DNA of 64,000 nucleotides from Orobanche coerulescens (GCA_033398695.1 CM065816.1:130545358-130609357); one strand, 5' to 3'. Positions 1 to 11,343 are shown, numbered from the stretch's first letter. The notes: generated by a model not told the origin, from the sequence alone. Numbers and translations are program-made.

Positions 1-99
1 TTCTCGGGAACATTTGATAATTGATTTCCGTATTAAATTCGTAGTTGCTATTTACTTGTTGCATTTCGTGTCGTATTATACTTGCACTAGTAAACCAGT
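1..99 (+). mobile_element. LTR fragment of old element A, left of the Element 1 insertion
   Basis: AT-rich sequence that includes the phrase cttgcactag. In the other LTRs of the window this phrase precedes the ctaacccc...gggg block. The sequence resumes after Element 1 at 8173-8178 with ctaacccccg, so the LTR was split by that insertion. The opening ttctcggga also matches positions near 30410 in another old LTR. No gene is present. Confidence 0.7.
95..99. repeat. target site duplication CCAGT (left, Element 1)
   Basis: CCAGT lies immediately before the TG of the Element 1 5' LTR and recurs at 8173-8177, immediately after the CA end of the 3' LTR. Confidence 0.95.
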
Positions 100-2150
100 T
101 GTAATATCCGTAATTTTCCATTTTTAGCAGTTTCCATTTTTGGTGTATGTCTATTTTTATTGACTCGCTTGTAACCGTTTCGACATTTCGAATCTACTTT
201 GTTCTTGGAGTTTTTCCATTTGGACGAGTTTCGATGATGTTTTCACGTAATTTCGTTTTATGACATGTTTTGCCGTATGAACGTTCGATTCTTGTAAAAC
301 TCATTCGTTTTCATTGTTTCTTGGTTTGTACAACTTCGTATGGTTGAGTTGGTCATGTGGAGACTTTCGGTTTGTAAATCCGACGTCGTTTCGTGATTTT
401 CGGGCACTTGGGCCATTTTTGTAATTTCCTAATAGTTTAGGGAATCTCATTTTCGTTGTCGCATTACGGACCCTCCGGTGGTCGGAATTGTATTTTCTTT
501 CAGCGCTTAGCTCCGTCGTCTTGTAGGCTTCGCGTCTATGTTCCTGGATTCTGGTTTCGTCATGCGTTTCGTGTTTTGTACCTTCGGCAAGCCAGATCTG
601 CCGACATGAGCAGCAGATCAATCTGCTGCGTAGGTAGCGCACGCTACACCTGTTGCCTTGCGTGCGCTACCAATGTGCAGTTAGCGTGCGCTAACTTATT
701 ATTGTTAGCGTGCGCTAGCGAGTGGCAGCAGTGGCCACTGGACACGGTTTCAGCCCCGTTAGCGTGCGCTATACATGATAGTTAGCGTGCGCTAACTTCA
801 CAATTATTAAGATCAGCGGCAGTTTAGATTCAGCGTTATTTTTCATTCTTTTCCTTTCCTTCCCTTCCTACGGGCGATTTTGGCGATTCAGAACAGATTG
901 TGAAGAGTAATCGATGGAGTTCCCTTCCAGTCCGATTCTTGTGTCTCGAGCATATCACACCACCATCTAAACCCATCTCCATCGTCCGAATTCAAGGTAA
1001 CTCCTCAGGAACCCTAACTTTGACGAATTTGGGGGTTTTTCGGGATTTTAGTGATTAGTTCTGGATTATTCAATTATGTTACGATATTCTTCACCGATTG
1101 TGATTACTGAATGATTCCAAATCCAATTTCCTTGGTTTTAATCCGCGAATTATCAATACGGAGAGATTTTGCGTAAACCCTCGCCCGTATCAATTGATCG
1201 TCTATTGTCGTATATTGTAACCGGGGTTATGGGTGTATTCCAATAGAGTATTGTTGTCCGTTGGGACTGAACTGTGTTGATCCTTCGTTTAGGAACCGTC
1301 GTTTTCCACCCGGACCGTTCGTACTCGTGTTTCATCTCCGTTTCTTCAAGAATGTCTCAAAGGCAGGTACTTTACATTTGTTTGCATGTTCTAGTATTTG
1401 AATTATGGCTGTATTGTGGTTGTTGTGGATGGTTATGTGTATGTTCACCTAGGGATGGCCTGACGGGGCCTCTAGGGATACGTATTGCCGTGAGTGTGCG
1501 TATCGCGAACTGTGGTTAGCCACCCAGGGATGTCCGACGGGGCTCTGCGGGGTACGGTGGCCGTGAGTCTCGTGCCAATGGTTAACTTTGAATTATGATT
1601 TGTTGGAGATAATGTGTTTTGAGTTTGTACATCATAAATATTCCGGAATATAAAAGATTTTCTAAAATGACTTTTTGGCGCATATATTCATCTGATTAGA
1701 ATGTAGTTCAAATGGATTGTACTTGCACTAGCAGTTGTCGCTAACCCCTTAAATGGGGGAAATACTTTTTGTATTTCGTGCGTCGATCGGGAATAAGCGA
1801 GCACCCGAAATGTATGAGGATGATGGGCAAGCATGATATTGTCCAAGATTTGATTTCCGGAGTTATGTCCGTCGGTTATTATTAATGTCTGATTTTGGGA
1901 TTATGTATTATAAAATTGGTTTAAGTACTCGAGTACTTCCTATTTAAACTTGTTACTGTTGTGTCCCCGTTTGGGAAATGGATTTGATGATAGAATTTTA
2001 TTTGTCGGTTATAGTCTTTTATTTAGCTTGTTGTTGTGTTTATGGTGATTGTCGTTGTCGCATGTCATGTTTGGTACGTAAGCCTGGTGGATTCCACAGT
2101 ATGGGGTCCACGGCACTGTAATATGCCCTGAATGTCTTGGGGGTGTTACA
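100..2150 (+). repeat. 5' LTR of Element 1
   Basis: Begins TGTAATATCC and ends GGGGGTGTTACA. It holds a cluster of TAGCGCACGCTA or TTAGCGTGCGCTAA motifs at about 653-797, a CAGTGGCCACTG palindrome at 729-740, a donor-like AAGGTAAC with GT at 997, two GACGGGG hairpin units at about 1446-1590, and the block ctaacccctt...ggggga at 1740-1762. The acceptor-like CAG of the 3' LTR is replaced here by CGTG (1777-1780). Confidence 0.95.
653..797 (+). promoter_or_regulatory. U3 array of TTAGCG-N2-CGCTAA dyads (Element 1, 5' LTR)
   Basis: At least six copies of the 12-14 bp imperfect palindrome TAGCGCACGCTA or its complement TAGCGTGCGCTA lie within about 145 bp, for example GTTAGCGTGCGCTAAC near 781-796. 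They sit upstream of an AT-rich stretch (caattattaag, about 801-811) that may hold the core promoter. The same array recurs in the 3' LTR at about 6654-6817. The spacing is irregular. Promoter function is inferred from position only. Confidence 0.6.
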
Positions 2151-2155
2151 TAATA

Positions 2156-2167
2156 TGGTATCAGAGC
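2156..2167 (+). other. primer binding site, initiator-Met tRNA type
   Basis: TGGTATCAGAGC lies 5 bases after the LTR end and is complementary to the 3' end of plant initiator Met tRNA, the usual primer for Tekay-type and copia elements. Confidence 0.93.
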
Positions 2168-2373
2168 TTAGGTCTATGGATACCTAGGCTGTCGGTTATT
2201 TGGGTCTAGTTAAGTGTCGTTTTTGGGACAGTATCACTGCTATGCCATCATCTCAGTACGCCGGTGCTCGTAAGTTTTTCCTAACTTGACTCGTTTCACC
2301 GTTCTGCTCTATTCCTGTCTTAGTATCTTGTTGCGTTTTGCGTTTGAATTGTACTTACCCGTTGTTTCTTCAG
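2168..2373 (+). other. untranslated leader of Element 1 with possible short intron
   Basis: Between the primer binding site and gag the leader has a consensus donor GTAAGT (2270-2275) and, 104 nt later, a pyrimidine-rich acceptor ttgtttcttcag ending at 2373. Element C has GTAAGT at 20813-20818 and an AG at 20959, just before its gag ATG. Splicing is an inference from these motifs. Confidence 0.35.
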
Positions 2374-3437
2374 AATTCCTGCTGGTAGAGGACGCGGACG
2401 CGGACGCGGTAGGGGACGTGGCGCAGCCGGTGGGGCGGCCATGTCCGATCACTCGGGAACTGATTCGGCGACGCCTTCTTTGTCGAACAGTATTCCCCCT
2501 AGTTCCGGAGGTCAGCAGGATCAGTCTGCTAGCTCCGGTAATGCACATGAGAATGTTGGAGTGGCCAACATTCTGCAACAAGTAGCGAACCAGATGACGC
2601 TACTGACTCAGGCCGTTCTAGTCGGCCAAGCTAATGCCAACCCGGTTCCGCCTACTGGATCCGGTAATGATAAGCTGCTTCAGGACGTGATTCGTATACG
2701 TCCTCCGCAGTTTGATGGTGCTTCCGACCCTTCCGGTTGGGAGAGTTGGTTGTTTGAGATGGAAAAGGTGTTTGAGGCTGCTAACTGCTCTGAGGAGAGG
2801 AAGGTACCCATCGCTCAGTACTTCCTCGCCAAAGAGGCGGCAACGTGGTGGCAAGCGGTGAAACCGCGTGACCGAGCAACTACGTGGGCAGAGTTTCGGG
2901 ATTTGATGGAAGACGAATTTTGTCCTTGGCCAGTGAAAGAGGGGAGAATCCGAGCCTTCTTTGAGGCTCAACCCCAAGATGTTCCTATATCTCAAGCTAT
3001 CAAAGACTACAATCAACAACTGCATTATGTGAGAAACCAAGTCCGCAATGAGCTTGATAAGATCCGCCACTTTGATATGCGGATGAAACCGAGGGTGCGC
3101 CACTACATGTCCGGTCTGGGGTGCACGACTTTGAAAGAATATCAGAATAAAGCTATGGCTTATGAGATGTCGTCATGGCGAGAGACGGCAACCGAAGGAA
3201 AGAAGCGTAAGACCTCCGGCCGGTTTGGGAGGCAAGTCAGAGGGTATCCAAGGCTCACTGCTCGCGAGTCTTCGGGAGTCAGTCGCCATCAGTTGGTCGA
3301 GGAAACGGTTCTAGGTCTGCTCCTGCTGGGTCCGTTCGTGGTCCGACGTGCTTCAACTGCAGTCGTCCGGACCACATGATGAGCGAGTGTGATAGGCCTC
3401 CGATTCAGTGTCTTGCTTGTGGTAGGATGGGTCACTT
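2374..3437 (+). pseudogene. gag: gag (capsid/nucleocapsid) remnant of Element 1
   Basis: Encodes the structural Gag of a Tekay-type element. The open part from the ATG at 2441 runs 312 codons to the stop ending at 3379. It contains the retrotransposon gag core, with motifs matching Element C: FDGASDPSGWESWL, KVPIAQYFL, ATWW and EFCPWPV. An Arg-Gly repeat lies upstream in the same frame (about 2374-2440), but the position of Element C's ATG reads ATT here, so the normal start seems lost. A frameshift between about 3165 and 3345 puts the zinc knuckle (C-F-N-C, then H, then C, at 3349-3390) in another frame. A second knuckle half, [10 protein letters not shown], runs straight into RT sequence at 3437-3445, where the internal deletion lies. 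Not functional. Confidence 0.88.
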
Positions 3438-3440
3438 CGT

Positions 3441-6083
3441 TTGTGTATCGACTACCGAGAGTTGAACAAAGTGACCATCAAAAACAAGTATCTGCTCCCG
3501 AGGATTGATGACTTGTTTGATCAGTTGCAAGGGGCAACCGTGTTTTCGAAGATTGATTTAAGATCGGGGTATTATCAGCTCCGAGTGAAGGATACCGATA
3601 TTCCGAAGACGGCCTTTCGGACGAGATACGGTCACTACGAGTTTGTGGTTATGCCTTTTGGGCTAACCAACGCACCAGCCGTGTTCATGCAGCTTATGAA
3701 CAAAGTCTTTATCGAGTACCTCGATAAGTGTGTAGTCGTTTTTATCGACGACATCCTGATTTACTCGAGGAGCGAGGAGGAGCACGCCCGTCATTTGCAT
3801 ATCGTGTTAGATATTTTGAGAACTCAGCATCTTTTTGCTAAGTTCTCGAAATGTGAGTTTTGGTTACGGGAGGTTATGTTTCTCGGTCATGTGATCTCGG
3901 CCGAGGGTGTTCGTGTGGACCCACATAAGGTAGAGGCAGTGTTGGATTGGGCGCCGCCCAAGAACGTGAAAGAGGTCCGTAGTTTTCTGGGATTAGCCGG
4001 GTATTACCGTAGATTCGTCGAGGGGTTCTCTAAGCTCGCTCGACCGCTGACTCAGTTATTACAGAAGTCATAGAAGTTCGTGTGGACCGATGAGCGGCAG
4101 AATAGTTTTGAGGAGTTGAAGAAGCGGTTGACGACCACTCCCGTTTTGGCTTTACCGAGTGGTAATGATGGTTTCTCCGTTTATAGTGATGCTTCGGGCC
4201 AAGGACTCGGATGCGTACTTATGCAGCACGGGAGGACGATTGCCTATGCTTCCCGTCAGTTGAAACCATATGAATTGAATTACCCTACGCACGATCTTGA
4301 GTTGGCCACAGTCGTATTTGCGTTGAAGATCTGGCGTCATTACTTGTATGGCTCGTCGTGTCAGATTTTCACCGATCACAAGAGCCTGAAGTACATTTTC
4401 ACGCAGAAGGAGCTTAATATGAGACAGAGGAGATGGTTGGAATTGATTAAGGATTACGATCTCGAGATCCTTTATCATCCGGGCAAGGCTAATGTGGTAG
4501 CAGATGCCTTGAGCCGGAAATCGGTATCGCTTCGGGCGCTTGAGCTACTTACGGCCCAGTCGAGACTTCAGCGAGAGTTCACGAGGTTGAGCATTGAGGT
4601 TGTACTGCCAGAGAGTTCTGGGCAGTTGCGTACTCTTGAGATTACTTCATCTCTGGTCGAGGACATTAAGTCGGGACAGTTGGAGGACCCGATGTTTATT
4701 CAGCTTCGAGAGAGTGTAGAGAAAGGGAAAGCCCCGGGATTCGTTATTCATGAGGACGGAATGTTGAGATTCCGAGGTCGGTTGTGTGTTCCGAACGACT
4801 CAGAATTGAGACAGAGCATTATGCGAGAGGCTCATGCGTCACCTTACTTAGTCCATCCGGGCTCGAGTAAAATGTATAAAGATCTGAGGAAGAATTTCTG
4901 GTGGAACGACATGAAGAAGGAGGTAGTTCAGTTTGTAGCTAAGTGTTTGACTTGTCAGCAAGTCAAGATTGAGCATCAGCGGCCAGCCGGATTATTGAAA
5001 CCACTTCCCGTTCCGGAATGGAAGTGGGAGGACATCTCTATGGATTTTGTCACGAGTTTACCGAGGACGAAGACTGGTATGAATATGGTATGGGTGATTG
5101 TAGACCGACTGACTAAGTCGGCACATTTTCTGGGCATCAAGGATACTTGGGGTCCAGAAAAGTTGGCTCGTATTTTTATCACTCAGATAGTGAGGCTTCA
5201 TGGCACGCCGAGGACCATTATTTCAGATAGTGATGGCCGATTTGTATCGCATTTTTGGCAGGCGGTACATAAGGCATTGGGGACACAGTTGCGTTTGAGC
5301 ACTTCGTTCCATCCCCAGACCGATGGGCAGTCCGAACGTACCATTCAGACGTTCGAGGATTTGTTGCGCGCGTGTGCGTTAGACTGGAGTAGTAACTGGG
5401 AGGATCATTTGGCCTTGATTGAGTTTACTTATAATAATAGCTGGCACGCGTCGATTAAGATGGCACCGTATGAGGCACTTTATGGCCGATGCTGTCGATC
5501 ACCGATATGTTGGGATGAGCCGTCCGATTTGCTTGGCACCGAGCCGGACCTTGTGTTGGAGACGAGGGAGAAAGTTGAATTGATTAGAAAGAGGATGTTG
5601 GCTGCTCAGAGTCGACAAAAGTCTTATGCGGATGTTAGGCGTAGACCTTTGGAGTTTGAAGTAGGAGATCATGTTTTGTTGAGAGTGTCTCCGACGAAAG
5701 GAGTTTTCCGTTTTGGGAAGAAAGGGAAACTCAGCCCGAGATATATTGGACCTTTCGAGGTATTGGAGAGAGTCGGTGAGTTAGCGTACCGTTTGGCTTT
5801 ACCTCCGTCGCTGAGTCATGTTCATAGCGTATTTCACGTTTCCCAGTTGAGGAAGTACGTTCCGGACCCGTCCCACATTATTGACTTTGGGGACGTGGAG
5901 ATCGAGAAGGATATTACGTTTGAAGAGAGGCCCGTCAGAATTTTGGAGCGTCGTGACAAGCAGTTAAGGCACAAAACCATTCCTTTGGTTAAGGTGCAAT
6001 GGTCGAGGCACGGAGTAGAAGAAGCGACGTGGGAGCTAGAGGAGGATATGCGTTCGAGATACCCCGAGCTTTTTGATTCTTAA
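3441..6083 (+). pseudogene. pol: pol remnant of Element 1: RT, RNase H, integrase, chromodomain
   Basis: The frame enters RT at CIDYRELNK, so the RT N-terminus and the whole protease are missing. The RT catalytic box reads FIDD (3740-3751). An in-frame TAG at 4071-4073 (QKS-stop-KFV, where Element C has QKSEKFV) separates RT from the rest, which stays open from 4074 to the TAA at 6081-6083. Next come RNase H ([26 protein letters not shown]), the integrase H-H-C-C zinc domain ([11 protein letters not shown]...CLTCQQ), the catalytic core with Asp in ISMDF, Asp in ISDSDG and Glu in GQSER, and a C-terminal chromodomain-like segment ([19 protein letters not shown]). One nonsense mutation plus the 5' truncation make it non-functional. 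Confidence 0.92.
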
Positions 6084-6101
6084 GTTTCGGGACGAAACTT
6101 T
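6084..6101 (+). other. AGTTTCGGGACGAAACT inverted repeat after pol
   Basis: AGTTTCG and CGAAACT pair as a perfect 7 bp stem around GGA, directly after the stop codon. Similar dyads lie at the same place in A (about 9198-9213 and 11306-11322), D (37432-37452, 43572-43592), D' (56337-56357) and E (62086-62105). In C it is degraded (25604-25616). Confidence 0.7.
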
Positions 6102-6106
6102 ATTTT

Positions 6107-6118
6107 AGAGGGGGAGAA
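6107..6118 (+). other. polypurine tract of Element 1
   Basis: AGAGGGGGAGAA directly precedes the TG of the 3' LTR. This is the expected primer for plus-strand DNA synthesis. Confidence 0.9.
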
Positions 6119-8172
6119 TGTAATATCCGTAATTTTCCATTTTTAGCAGTTTCCATTTTTGGTGTATGTCTATTTTTATCGACTCGCTTGTAACCGTTTC
6201 GACTTTTCGAATCTACTTTGTTCTTGGAGTTTTTCCATTTGGACGAGTTTCAATGATGTTTTCACGTAATTTCGTTTTATGACATGTTTTGCCGTATGAA
6301 CGTTTGATTCTTGTAAAACTCGTTCGTTTTCGTTGTTTCTTGGTTTGTACAAGTTCGTATGGTTGATTTGGTCATGTGGAGACTTTCGGTTTGTAAATCC
6401 AACGTCGTTTCGTGATTTTCGGGCACTTGGGCCATTTTTGTAATTTCCTAATAGTTTAGGGAATCTCATTTTCGTTGTCGCATTACGGACCCTCCGGTGG
6501 TCGGAATTGTATTTTCTTTCAGCGCTTAGCTCCGTCGTCTTGTAGGCTTCGCGTCTATGTTCCTGGATTCTGGTTTCGTCATGCGTTTCGTGTTTTGTAC
6601 CTTCGACAGCAGCGTACTGCTGACATGAGCAGCAGTACTGAACTGCTGCGTAGGTAGCGCACGCTACACCTGTTGCCTTGCGTGCGCTACCAATGTCCAG
6701 TTAGCGTGCGCTAACTTATTATTGTTAGCGTGCGCTAGCGAGTGGCAGCAGTGGCCACTGGACACTGTTTCAGCCCCGTTAGCGTGCGCTATACATGATA
6801 GTTAGCGTGCGCTAACTTCACAATTATTAAGATCAGCGGCAGTTTAGATTCAGCGTTATTTTTCATTCTTTTCCTTTCCTTCCCTTCCTACGGGCGATTT
6901 TGGCGATTCAGAACAGATTGTGAAGAGTAATCGGTGGAGTTCCCTTCCAGTCCGATTCTTGTGTCTCGAGCATATCACACCACCATCTAAACCCATCTCC
7001 ATCGTCCGAATTCAAGGTAACTCCTCAGGAACCCTAACTTTGACGAATTTGGGGGTTTTTCGGGATTTTAGTAATTAGTTCTGGATTATTCAATTATGTT
7101 ACGATATTCTTCACCGATTGTGATTATTGAATGATTCCAAATCCAATTTCCTTGGTTTTAATCCGCGAATTATCAATACGGAGAGATTTTGCGTAAACCC
7201 TCGCCCGTATCAATTGATCGTCTATTGTCGTATATTGTAACCGGGGTTATGGGTGTATTCAAATAGAGTATTGTTGTCCGTTGGGACTGAACTGTGTTGA
7301 TCCTTCGTTTAGGAACCGTCGTTTTCCACCCGGACCGTTCGTAGTCGTGTTTCATCTCCGTTTCTTCAAGAATGTCTCAAAGGCAAGTACTTTACATTTG
7401 TTTGCATGTTCTAGTATTTGAATTATGGCTGTATTGTGGTTGTTGTGGATGGTTATGTGTATGTTCACCTAGGGATGGCCCGACGGGGCCTCTAGGGATA
7501 CGTATTGCCGTGAGTGTGCGTATCGCGAACTGTGGTTAGCCACCCAGGGATGTCCGACGGGGCTCTGCGGGGTACGGTGGCCGTGAGTCTCGTGCCAATG
7601 GTTAACTTTGAATTATGATTTGTTGGAGATAATGTGTTTTGAGTTTGTACATCATAAATATTCCGGAATATAAAAGGTTTTCTAAAATGACTTTTTGGCG
7701 CATATATTCATCTGATTAGAATGTAGTTCAAATGGATTGTACTTGCACTAGCAGTTGTCGCTAACCCCTTAAATGGGGGAAATACTTTTTGTATTTCAGG
7801 TACTGATCGTGGGAATAAGCGAGCACCCGAGCTGTATGAGGATGATGGGCAAGCATGATATTGTCCAGTATTTGATTTCCGGAGTTATGTCCGTCGGTTA
7901 TTATTAATGTCTGATTTTGGGATTATGTATTATAAAATTGGTTTAAGTACTCGAGTACTTCCTATTTAAACTTGTTACTGTTGTGTCCCCGTTTGGGAAA
8001 TGGATTTGATGATAGAATTTTATTTGTCGGTTATAGTCTTTTATTTAGCTTGTTGTTGTGTTTATGGTGATTGTCGTTGTCGCATGTCATGTTTGGTACG
8101 TAAGCCTGGTGGATTCCACAGTGTGGGGTCCGCGGCACTGTAATATGCCCTGAATGTCTTGGGGGTGTTACA
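6119..8172 (+). repeat. 3' LTR of Element 1
   Basis: Nearly identical to 100-2150. Unlike the 5' copy it keeps TTTCAGG (7795-7801) at the acceptor-like position. Near 6605-6645 it differs by a small block around a CAGCAG/CTGCTG inverted repeat. It ends GTGTTACA, followed by target duplication CCAGT (8173-8177). Confidence 0.95.
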
Positions 8173-8177
8173 CCAGT
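8173..8177. repeat. target site duplication CCAGT (right, Element 1)
   Basis: Matches 95-99 exactly. Confidence 0.95.
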
Positions 8178-8593
8178 GGAGTTTTACTAACCCCCGAGTA
8201 ATCGGGGATGGATGTCTGTTTTGTGTCTAGGTACATGCAGGTTCGGGGGAGTAGTCACGGGATCGGCACAAGTTGATGACGAGCTGCGATACTAATCAAG
8301 AGTTGAGAGTTGCTTTGATTTTTGTTGTGTTGTCAGAGTTGATTATAGTCTTCCGCTGTATTGTATTTCGACCCCCTTGTGGGTAATGTTATTTTAGTCA
8401 GTCTGTTGATGTAGTTGTGTGACCTCATCGGTCAGTGTAATTTTGTGTAAGTGACCTCAACGGTCTGTATTATTTTATTGTTTGACCCTGGCTGGGCAAA
8501 CATTTGGTCGTTTTGTAAGGTTTAGCCTGGTAGATCCTTGTAAAGAGGGGTCTACGGCGTGTATTATTCCCATATGGTTTTGGGGGTGTTACA
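8178..8593 (+). mobile_element. remainder of the element A LTR
   Basis: Continues the LTR cut at position 99: actaacccccgagtaatcgggga, an acceptor-like tctag|gt at 8230, then a tail ending TTTTGGGGGTGTTACA at 8593. The tail resembles the old LTR end at about 30480-30910 (gacctcatcggtc, tagcctggtagatcc). It contains no gene. Confidence 0.75.
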
Positions 8594-9200
8594 TATGGTA
8601 GGCGGTGTAGGTCGCCATTATGCTAGGATGAGACTTCGGAGTTAGTCGGGATGGAACTGGATATATTGATAGAAACTAAGGAGAAGATTTCTATCATTGG
8701 AGACAGATTGTTGACTGCCCAGAGTCCAAAGAAATCCTATGCTGATGTTCGTTGTCGACCTCTAGAATTTGAGGTATGAGACCATGTTTTTACTCAAAGT
8801 GTCACCGATGAAAGGAGTTTTCTGCTTCAGGAAAAGAAAGGGAAGCTTAGTCTGAGGTATATTAGATCGTTTGAGATTTTAGATAGGGTCGGTGAGTTGG
8901 CTTGTCGTTTGGCGTTACCTCCAGCTTTAAGTCACGTCCCTAACATTTTCATATTTCTCAGTTGAGAAAGTATGTAGCGGATCCTAGTCATATCATCGAT
9001 TATGGTGAGATCGATGTAGCTGAAGATATTACCTTTTAAGAGAGATCGGTGAATATCTTCGAACGTCGTGAGAAACAACGTCAGCGCAAAACCATTCCAT
9101 TGGGTGAAGTGTAGATCGAGACATGGATCTGAAGAAACGACTTGGGAAACCCGAAGATAGCATGCGTGCTAAATACCTTGAATTATCCATTTCTTAATTT
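8594..9200 (+). pseudogene. integrase C-terminus and chromodomain fragment of element A
   Basis: Starts abruptly after the LTR end with tatggtaggcggtgtaggtcgcc, which is integrase coding (tyr-gly-arg...cys-arg-ser). The same sequence is found at 10710. It continues through segments matching [27 protein letters not shown] and IPL-V...W. Several frameshifts and stops interrupt it. No primer binding site, gag, protease or RT lies between the LTR and this fragment. The join falls at TATGGTA, a string expected in both the primer site and the integrase, so a microhomology deletion is likely. A dyad (about 9198-9213) and purine tract follow. Confidence 0.8.
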
Positions 9201-9228
9201 TCGGGACGAAACTTATTTTTAGAGGAAA

Positions 9229-9907
9229 TGTAATATCCGAATTTCTTATACTTTTGATAATTTTCATTTTTGGTATTCTTCTGCTTTTGGCAACTCGCTT
9301 GTAATCACGTCGATATTTTGAAACTATATTGTTCTACATGTTTTGTCAGTTGAACGAGTTTTGGGATGGTTTTAGTTGAATCTGTTTATCATTGTGACAT
9401 TATCATGCTTTGGTCCGACTATTGTAAATCTTGATCAGAATCGCTTCATTGATCCTATAAGTTCGTTTACTGTTTTTAGATGTGTTGTGAGCCTTGGTAT
9501 TACTGTTTGATCTCGAATCGTGTTTTCCGGATGTTTTGGGCTGTTTTATAATTTTCTAAAATTTTGGGTGTTTTCGTGTTCATTTTTCCATACCTTCGAG
9601 AGGTCGGAATTGTGTGTTTGTTTTGTACTCGACTTCATATTTGAGGACTCTACGTAAGCACTCTGTCGTATGTTAGCTTTGGTGCGAGTGCAGACAATCG
9701 AGGCAGCGAGATACGACGTAGATTGGCAGCTAACTGCTGAATTTTTTGCACCTGGCAGGGACGCACAAGCTGATACACAAGCTGACACCCGAGCTGCTAT
9801 TTGTCCACCATAGCAGGAATTCGACATCAGATTTCGTATGAACAAACGCACGGACTGATGCACGAGCAGATTTGGTCGTGTGTAACTGTTTTGTTAAGCA
9901 TGTTGAG
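9229..9907 (+). mobile_element. truncated LTR of element A (5' part)
   Basis: Begins TGTAATATCCGAATTTC after a short purine tract (9221-9228). It aligns with 11344-12030 (cttgtaatcacgt, cattgatcc, gctgacac...cgcacggactga). It stops near 9907 and switches to integrase sequence. It includes degenerate CGCACGAGCTG-like repeats at about 9755-9880. Confidence 0.75.
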
Positions 9908-11315
9908 TAGTGGAGTGACCCAATGATTACTCAACTAAAGGAAGATGTAACTAAAGGGAAAGCCCCTAGTTTTATGGTCCATAAGGACATTATTTTGTGA
10001 TTCCAGGGCAGACTTTGTGTTCTGAATGATTTAGAGTTGAGACAGATAATACTTTGAGAAGCCCATGCTACACCTTACTCAATCCATCCTAGAACGAGTA
10101 ATATGTACAAAGATTTGAAGCAGAATTTTTTGTAGAAAAATATGAAGAAGGATGTCACAGAGTTCATACGATGTTTAACTTGTCAACAAATTAAGATCGA
10201 GCATCAACGACCAGCAGGGTTGTTGAAGCCGCTTCCCATTCCCGAGTGGAAGTGGGAAGACATCTCCATGGACTTTATCTCTGGGATGCCAAGGACTAAA
10301 ATTGGGATGAATATGATTTGAGTGATTGTAGATCGATTAACTGAGTCGGCACACTTCCTTGGTATTAAATATACTTGGGGACCAGAGAGACTGGCTCGGA
10401 CGTTTATGGCAGATATTATGAAATTGCGCGGTGTACCTAAAACTATTGTTTTTGATCAGGATGGCCGTCTTGTGTCATATTTTTGGCATGCGGTCCATCA
10501 GGCCTTGGGTACTGAGTTGAGGTTGAGTACGTCTTTTCACCCACAGTTAGACAGACAGACCGAGCAGACGATTTAGACGTTGGAGGATATGTTGCGGTCT
10601 TGTGCCCTAGACTGGAGCAGTGACTAGGAACTTCATTGTCGTTGATAGAGTTTACCTATAATAATAGTTGGCATGCATCAATTAAGATGGCACCTTTCAA
10701 AGCACTTTATGGTAGGCAGTGTAGGTCGCCATTATGATGGGATGAGACTTCGGAGTTGGTTGGGATGGAACCGGATATGTTGATAGAAACTAATGAGAAT
10801 ATTTCTATCATTTGAGATGGATTGTTGATTGCCCAGAGTCGAAAGAAATCCTATGCTGATGTTCATCGTCGACCTCTAAAGTTTGAAGTAGGAGACTATC
10901 TTTTACTCAAAGTATCACCGGCGAAAGGAGTTTTTAGCTTCGGGAATAAAGGGAAGCTTAGTCCAAGGAATATCAGACCATTTGAGATTCTGGACAGGGT
11001 TGGTGAGTTTGCTTGTCATTTGGTGTTACCTCCAGCTTTAAGTCACGTCCATAGTATTTTTCATGTTTCTTAGTTCAGAAAGTATGTATCGGATCCGAGT
11101 CATATTATCAACTATGGTGACATCGATATAGCTGAAGATATTATCTTTAAACAGAGGCTGGTGAAGATCCTCAAACATCGTCAGAAATGACTTTGGCACG
11201 AAACCATTCTGTTGGTTAAAGTGCAGGTCGAGACATGGATTTGAAGAAGCAGCTTAGGAAATCGAAGATAGCATGCGTGCTAAATACAATGAATTATCCA
11301 TTTCTTAAGTTTCGG
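9908..11315 (+). pseudogene. integrase-chromodomain pseudogene of element A
   Basis: Decayed Tekay-type integrase in three broken frames. It runs from the segment before the zinc domain (DPMITQL-like, 9918) through the zinc domain (about 10060-10200, CLTCQQ-like ending) and catalytic core. Recognisable pieces are the stretch with [10 protein letters not shown] (10246-10275), an 84-codon stretch at 10322-10576 with [20 protein letters not shown] and FHPQLDRQTEQT, and an 83-codon stretch at 10822-11073 with QSRKKSYADV, GNKGKLSPR and LSHVHSIFHVS. TGA, TAG and TAA codons interrupt it throughout. SDxDG reads FDQDG and GQSER reads RQTEQ. Confidence 0.85.
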
Positions 11316-11330
11316 GATGAAACCTGCTTT

Positions 11331-11343
11331 TAGAGGGAGAGAA
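11331..11343 (+). other. polypurine tract before the A-type LTR
   Basis: TAGAGGGAGAGAA directly precedes TGTAATATACGG at 11344. A dyad (agtttcgggatgaaacc) lies about 10 bases upstream. Confidence 0.8.

Larger units (their letters stand above)
100..8172 (+). mobile_element. Element 1: Ty3/Gypsy LTR retrotransposon, Tekay/Del-like chromovirus, internally deleted
   Basis: Parts in order: 5' LTR 100-2150, primer binding site 2156-2167, gag remnant about 2374-3437, RT-RNase H-integrase-chromodomain 3441-6083, polypurine tract 6107-6118 and 3' LTR 6119-8172, with matching 5 bp target duplications. By eye the two LTRs differ at roughly 35-40 of about 2050 positions, clustered near 605-640 and 1778-1825, so the insertion is fairly recent. 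The internal region is only about 4 kb because a block that Element C keeps is missing. That block runs from the second zinc knuckle through protease to the start of RT. The element therefore cannot move without help. Confidence 0.95.
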
